From Laburnicola sp. R22_1 (taxonomy: Eukaryota; Ascomycota; Dothideomycetes; Pleosporales; Didymosphaeriaceae), in NCBI GenBank assembly GCA_014281115.1, contig JACONQ010000002.1, positions 2,170,001 to 2,234,000 on the forward strand: a stretch of DNA of 64,000 bases, written 5' to 3'. Below, piece by piece: positions 58,910-64,000 of this stretch. Below the pieces are notes generated by a model. The model was not told where the DNA came from. It ran no database searches and saw only the letters and a program-made list of their open reading frames with translations. Made by a program: the position numbers and the translations under genes. Positions within the stretch are counted from its first letter, which is position 1. Every line of letters begins with the position of its first letter.

Positions 58910-60628
58910 TCATCTCGTCTTACGCTGCTGCATTTCCTCCAACTCGGCCATCTCATCCAGCAACTGCACCGTCTCGGCTGGATTCGCGATCCACGCCGTC
59001 GTACACGCCAACCTCGCTTTGAAATCGTTGGCTCCCGCCGAGAGAAACTGGTCGCCCACGTGCAGCGTTTTGCTCGCTTCGATGCCGCCGAAGAAGCGCT
59101 GGCAGGCGAGGACGCCCCATGATTTGTCGCCGATATCAACGAAGACGTCGTTGCCGCCATTAAAAGCGCAGAAGGGGAGGCGGTTGCCTACTTCGGACAT
59201 TTCCTGGGGATGTTAGGAACTGGACGTGAGTGGGTGATGATTGATTAGGGGGTTGGCGTACTAGTATTTTCTGCGCAATCAAGACGGTTTCTTCGAGGGT
59301 TTCGCGGCAGAATTTGTGCCCGGGTTTAGGGACGATGCCGACTGCGCGCTCTTTGCGGACGATGGTGGCTTCCATGTGCATGTTTTTGACTGTGTCGCGG
59401 AGCGAGGCTTCGGCGATGTCGAGGAGGGCGCTGATGTCGGATTCCTCCCATAGCACCATTTCTTTGAGCAGCCATTCTTGTCGGGGGACGAGCTTCAGCA
59501 TGTCTGGTGTGTCGCCGTCGAATTTGAAGCAGTAGTTGCTTTCTCCGCCGAGGATGACGAGGCTTTGTTTAGCGGAGGGGGGCAGATCGGAGGCGTAGAC
59601 GGCGTCTAAGAGACCGTATAAACGCTCGTAGTAGCGTTGGGCTTCGGTGTAGCCTGCTGCTGTGACGATGCCGATTTTGGACCCGTTCCGCATTAGGCCG
59701 AGGATGCGGGGGATGACGGGATTGTCGGGTGTTAGAGATTGGCCGTCGTCGTAGAGGGTTACATCGCCGTCGAATGTGACGAGTTCCAGGGGTCCGTTGC
59801 GGACTAGGCTCATTACTTGGGCTGTGTTGAGGATGAGTCGGACGTCGTTGAAGGAGGGGGGGACGAAGCGACGGTAGCTGATGAAGCGTCGTTGGTCTTG
59901 GTAGATGAATGCGTCGTGGAGTGCTAGGGCGGTGAAGAAGTTGGCGACAGATGGCACGAGGAGTTTGAGTTTGGACCGGTTCTGTGTGCCGGCCTTCTTT
60001 GGTGAGGTGGATCTGAGAGCATATGAGGTGGAAGGAAACGTACCTTCTGGTGGGCAACTGTACATTGGTAAGCATTGGTGAGCATGTGAGGATGTAGAAG
60101 CTTTTTTTGATTTTGATATGAATTCGCATGACAGTGACAAATGAACAAAACGCATTGACTTACTGTGATCGTTTACTATGTCCTCGACATCACGCATAAT
60201 CTCGGCATATCGTCGCTGGGTCCTGGTCGCCGTAGCATCCACAGATTCACTATCAGGCTCGAAAACGGCTGTAGGTTGCGAATGTAGCACAAATGGCACG
60301 GCCAGAAGGCCCTGGCATAGGATTACTGCCTGTCTTCTTGGACATAATTGAAACATGAAATACCTTGATCCATTCGATCTGGAGGATATATCAGATTGTT
60401 ATTCATTTCTTAAAATCGAAGGTTCCTGAACTCACCAGTTGGTCTCGTCGATGAGTCTGGATGCCAGGTTAGCAAACTTGGAGCTGCATGTACTGCAGGT
60501 ATCTGGACGCACCTTGAGGGCATCTATTATGTCGAATTAGCGTGATCAGTAAAGCTATTGAAGGGGATGCTGAAACAATTCGGATACGGACCAAGTGACT
60601 TACATTCTACGCGGTACCTGGTAGTCAT
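58910..60628 (-). CDS. ISN1: IMP-specific 5'-nucleotidase (ISN1) with three microexons
   Basis: Hydrolyses IMP to inosine in purine salvage. Exons in transcript order: 60604-60628 (25 nt), 60513-60523 (11 nt), 60436-60456 (21 nt), 60364-60378 (15 nt), 60164-60311, 59262-60100 and 58910-59203. The four tiny exons rebuild the conserved N-terminus MTTRYRVEYALK-THRRDQL-IEWIK-GLLAVPF. Each intron has a GT...AG pair, and all phases agree. The fifth intron (60101-60163, 63 nt, GTAAGT donor but AAAG acceptor) is optional: the frame is open if it is retained (450 versus 471 aa). HAD-like catalytic blocks are FDGDVTLYDDG, IVTAAGYTEA, FNGGNDVFVDIGDKSWGV and LHVGDQFLSAGANDFKARLA. It ends at TAWIANPAETVQLLDEM plus a short tail. 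Divergent from MED17. Confidence 0.94.
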
Positions 60629-61016
60629 TCTGGATAGGCGAAAGAAGTCGTGGGTGAAAGCTGGGCAAGTGAGTGGTGAGTGTTACTGAGTGGGCTGTAC
60701 AGGACGTGGCAGGGACGGCGCGCCTAGGCTGAAACAAGGAAAAGGGACCACGTGAATGCTTGAATGCCAATTTAAGCCAAGCCTGCTACAATGACGGGAC
60801 GACTGCGTGACTGACGTTCACAGGGCTTGCCAACGGCCTGTTCGTGTGCGTGGACGAGCACATGCAGCTGGGCATGCCGGGGTAGCTTAATCGATAGCCC
60901 GCTCCCCACCCGCGAACCGCGGCCGCTTCCGCGGACCCTTGCATCCAAATTCCACACGGCGCAAGCATCGCGACCGACACACGCACCTCTGCACCTGCGA
61001 CACGCAAGCCGCCGCC
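60629..61016. promoter_or_regulatory. Divergent promoter, ISN1 / MED17
   Basis: 388 nt between divergent ATGs at 60628 (-) and 61017 (+). It contains a CCACGTG E-box-like hexamer near 60748-60755. A regulator is not assignable. Confidence 0.5.
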
Positions 61017-63128
61017 ATGTCTGGTGCAGAGTCGCTCGCAGATGTCGCCCTGCGCCCGTGGCCTGCGCCTGCCAAGAAAGCGCTGAGCAAAGAGGAGATC
61101 CTCGCCCAAGTCACGCAACTCGTTGCCCAGCGCAAACAACACTTGCGCTACATCACCGAGAAGACGCTCGAGGAGGAGATAGCGGCCGGGAGAGACGGGA
61201 TCGACGATGCAAAGGAAGACGGGGAGCAGGCCCAGAAGGACGAGGCATCGTCGTCGAAAGAGAAGCTCGAAGAACTCGGCAAGGCGAGGCACGAAGTGTG
61301 GACTAAGCTCGAGTGCGTACATCCTATCCTCCACTACATATAGGTCACTGTTGACACTGAGCAGATGGGCTTCGTTTTCGGCCGGCAATGCGCTCAACCT
61401 CGTCTCTCTCATACTTTCCCAGTACACCAAAGAACCCGAGAAGAAAATCCCCACCGAGAGCAAAGACCCCGAGAATTGGTACACCCCGATGTTTAAGGCG
61501 CAGAATGTGCCTCCTAAATCGTTTGGCTTGGACAAAGGCAAACTTCACGATAGATCAAAGATACCCGAGGAGCGGGACAGGATAACAAATACTGAGCGGA
61601 GGAAGCTGCTTGTCATGAAGGGCTCGCGGATGGAGGCTCTGGACTGGGCCACAGACAGCCTGCTCAAGGGCGCCGCCGACCTGGAGAGCAATATTCGCAA
61701 GGAGACCAAATATTGGGATGAGATCCTGTCCATATCGGAAAAAGGCTGGCCACTCCAACGCACGCGAAGAGGCGTGCGCAATGCTCCTTTTGCTGTGAAA
61801 TACGGGCCTCCGGAAGGTAGGTTGATACTCATCATTTTGAATGCCGTAGCGACTGACAATGTACAGCTAGCAACCACTTCAGAGGACGCGGACTGGCCCC
61901 ATTGCGTATGAACAAAGACGGAGGCATTATTCTCGACCCTGCGCTCTCACTGAAGCCGAAGACTGTTCGTGTGCGCATCAGCGAAGATGAAACAATTACT
62001 GGGACTTCAGAAGTAAATATGCAAGGCAACCTGGACGAGCTCGCAATCGAACAGTCAATACAGCTGGCTCGCGAGTCACTCTTTGAGGAAGAGCTGTTCC
62101 ATGAAATGTCCATGGAAAGTCGCCAGTTGCTCGCTTATGGAATTGAATTGCGGGACTCTGTCATTCATGTGACGGCACCTGGCTATAGCAGCCAATCTAA
62201 GCGGCGTAAAATATTAATAGATTGTGTAGCACAGGATGACGACATTGTTCTTTCCAACCCAGGTGGCGCTCAAGATTGGCTTGCTCAGGCTATCGCGGAA
62301 GCGTTGCGGCTTCTGCTCGTACACGAACATCGCGTGCGCTTGTATAAGCGCACTCAAATTCCACCTCCAATGACACACCACAAGCGAGAAGAATCTACCC
62401 CACCCCTTTTGCGTACTCTACTTGGCATGTTCAGTCATCTTGAAGCAGTGGATTCGCTTCACGCTTATCTCGGTGCGGTCACTAATACCTTGAAGAGCGC
62501 TGGCTTAGAGGCGACGTTGGAAGCCTCGCGAGAAGTATCTTGGGAGAAGCTGTCGGAAACAATCAAGAAAGCGCAGACGAAAGATCTCTCTGCCACCGAT
62601 CAACTCTTAACAACTTTCATCCGTCCGTTCGAGGGGAAGGCCTCATTATCACTTCCGTCGTCGAGTGGAGGTTCACCAGACAACGTTATCATAAGCACCA
62701 GAACATACATTGGGCCGCCCCATTTCGGCACCGAACACAGAATATCTCTACCACCTTCGTCTGTCAAGCTACTGAACCTGGAACATGATCAACAACGCCA
62801 GCTGAAGTTTTCGTCTGCCGAAGAGGTCAAATCATACCTTGACTGGATAGTCTCATTAGACATCTCACAGACCTTGCTCTTCAATGAATTTTCCGGACGG
62901 TCGATTATCAAAACTTCGGATCCGCGCATTTCCATCGTTTCGAAAGGGAGTAGCAAAGGCCTCGTGAAGGAGGACGATGTCCAGATCGTGTTGGAGAAGG
63001 CAAGGCTGAAGGCGACTGCGACGGCCCATGATACATTAGCTACGGGTGTAACTGTAGAATCGTTCAACTGGAATGGTGCTTCGGGACGACCAGCTTTAAG
63101 AGAAAAAGTCAAGAGCTGGATAGGGTAG
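61017..63128 (+). CDS. MED17: Mediator of RNA polymerase II transcription subunit 17
   Basis: Three exons: 61017-61312, 61365-61816 and 61867-63128, introns 52 and 50 nt (669 aa). The start ATG sits in GCCGCCATG. Spliced joins read WTKLEWASFSAGNALNLVS and YGPPEASNHFRGRGLAPLR, both typical of fungal MED17 (Srb4). The N-terminal third contains helical, charged segments (KEEILAQVTQLVAQRKQHL, KEKLEELGKARHEVW). The middle has the conserved GMARREALDWA-like block here reading SRMEALDWATDSLL and SEKGWPLQRTRRG. The C-terminus is the MED17 domain with RDSVIHVTAPGYSS and ending REKVKSWIG. MED17 is a head-module core subunit that contacts RNA polymerase II. Confidence 0.95.
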
Positions 63129-63527
63129 TCGCATTTCGGGGAACCCTTGACAACTTCGCTCGAAATGCGTATGTATAGGAGAGTTGTGAGCTCCGTCGCC
63201 TTGCTGCTTGGCAACTGACCGATGATGTATGAACGGGTTGTTCCTGCGCGGGGCTAAGGCGGGAGGTCGAGGTCTTAACCCATTTGGGATAGCTCTCCCC
63301 AGTTTCGGAGGGCTCTAATTCGAAAAAAATTACGATGAACCTAACCTTGTCCTTGTCAATTCCGATATAACGATCATTATGACGCGAAGACATCCAGAGC
63401 GGAGCAGTTGGAAGGGATGGTTCCGGACTGTTACACAATCCTAGTGGCTTGTAGTACGGAAGATATATTCAGGGTCGAAGTTAACGTCAAATGTTCAATC
63501 CTTTCCACCTCTCTTGTGCGATTCAAG
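63129..63527. other. Intergenic, MED17 3' end to decayed secreted-protein gene
   Basis: About 400 nt. It probably includes the MED17 3' UTR and the former promoter of the next gene. No coding signal is seen. Confidence 0.45.
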
Positions 63528-64000
63528 ATGATTTCGCTGTCATTACTAACAGTGGGTTTTCTGCTCCCTGCGCTCTCCTGTGCCCAAATTCAGGATCCGG
63601 GAGTGTATGGGCCTCCACTTGAGATTGTGCACTTGAATAACGACCAATGACCTACGGGCAAGCGCTCCCCCCCCACCAATCTGCTAGAGACGTGCATTTT
63701 TGTTGACATTAAGGCAGGTATAACGGTATCCAAAGATGGGCGCAAGTTCTCGAACTAACCGCCTGGACTTGATGCAAATAACACAAACGACGGTAACAAC
63801 AGAAAATACACTGTGGCAGAGCTCATCGACGGCAACTCCGAGAGACCGTATCCGAATGCTGAGATTAACAATCCACCCGGCGGCGCTATCAACTATTCTA
63901 CATATCCTGCTTGTAGGCCCCATTTCGTCCAACCTCTCCCCCTTCTCCTAGAACCCTCACTCCAACGTATCAATCTAACACAACCCCAGCCGGCGCCAAT
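63528..64000 (+). pseudogene. Royal-jelly/yellow-family secreted protein, 5' part, with in-frame stops (runs off window)
   Basis: The ATG at 63528 opens a clear signal peptide (MISLSLLTVGFLLPALSCAQ). Mature sequence PGVYGPPLEIVHLNNDQ follows, then a TGA at 63648-63650 where the family has Trp in a DQWPTG motif. After PTG an intron-like stretch (63658-63717) ends in GCAG but begins with GC rather than GT. Exon 2 (63718-63912) reads ITVSKDGRKFSN, a second stop TAA at 63756-63758 where Tyr is expected, then PPGLDANNTNDGNNRKYTVA, ELIDGNSERPYPNAEI and NNPPGGAINYSTYPA. A further normal intron (63913-63989) leads to SGAN at the window edge. The family has a six-bladed propeller fold and is secreted. 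Two stops plus a weakened donor indicate a pseudogene; the rest of the gene lies outside the window. Confidence 0.8.

Noticed and set aside
1..64000. A secondary-metabolite or defence gene cluster
   Set aside because: The DAHP synthase, aldo/keto reductase and FAD oxidase are far apart, with no synthase, transporter or cluster regulator between them.

Overview
The window looks like a filamentous ascomycete, most likely a dothideomycete. The genes carry short GT-AG introns (46-198 nt). Families present include a GDS1-type protein, a class II DAHP synthase, a DUF2235 hydrolase, a Pth11-like seven-helix receptor and an IMP-specific 5'-nucleotidase. One AT-rich block has the CA/TG-poor, TA-rich composition left by repeat-induced point mutation (RIP). 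The species assignment is inference; the gene calls rest on reading the translations and splice sites by eye.

Layout. At 0.7-2.0 kb lies a class II DAHP synthase (+), followed by about 5.1 kb without a convincing gene that holds degenerate poly-T-punctuated repeats. At 7.2-8.2 kb is a broken alpha/beta hydrolase (-). At 8.5-9.9 kb is a peroxisomal FAD oxidase (-), sharing an 85-bp promoter with an OMS1-like mitochondrial methyltransferase (+, 10.0-11.3 kb). Then come a GDS1-like protein (13.3-14.6 kb) and a DUF2235 protein (16.0-17.8 or 18.0 kb). The AT-rich, RIP-degraded transposon block runs from 20.4 to 33.0 kb. It contains a minus-strand Ty3/gypsy chromovirus pol and three short, far less mutated SINE-like insertions, each flanked by its own 12-15 bp target-site duplication.

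The right half is an ordinary housekeeping region. It holds a Pth11/SAT-type receptor (33.6-34.8 kb), NOT1 of CCR4-NOT (-, 36.8-43.8 kb), a Cdc15/Imp2-type F-BAR-SH3 protein (+, 45.1-48.3 kb), an aldo/keto reductase (+, 49.2-50.6 kb), an LRRC40-like protein (-, 51.1-54.5 kb), a coiled-coil protein (+, 55.2-56.8 kb), ribosomal protein eL13 (+, 57.2-58.1 kb), ISN1 (-, 58.9-60.6 kb) and Mediator subunit MED17 (+, 61.0-63.1 kb). A decayed royal-jelly/yellow-family gene runs off the right edge.

There is no biosynthetic cluster or operon-like unit. Functional links between neighbours are limited to four divergent promoter pairs. The most unusual items are the SINE-like family in the RIP block, the run of three microexons in ISN1, the frame problem at the GGGATA array in the DUF2235 gene, and the two pseudogenes.
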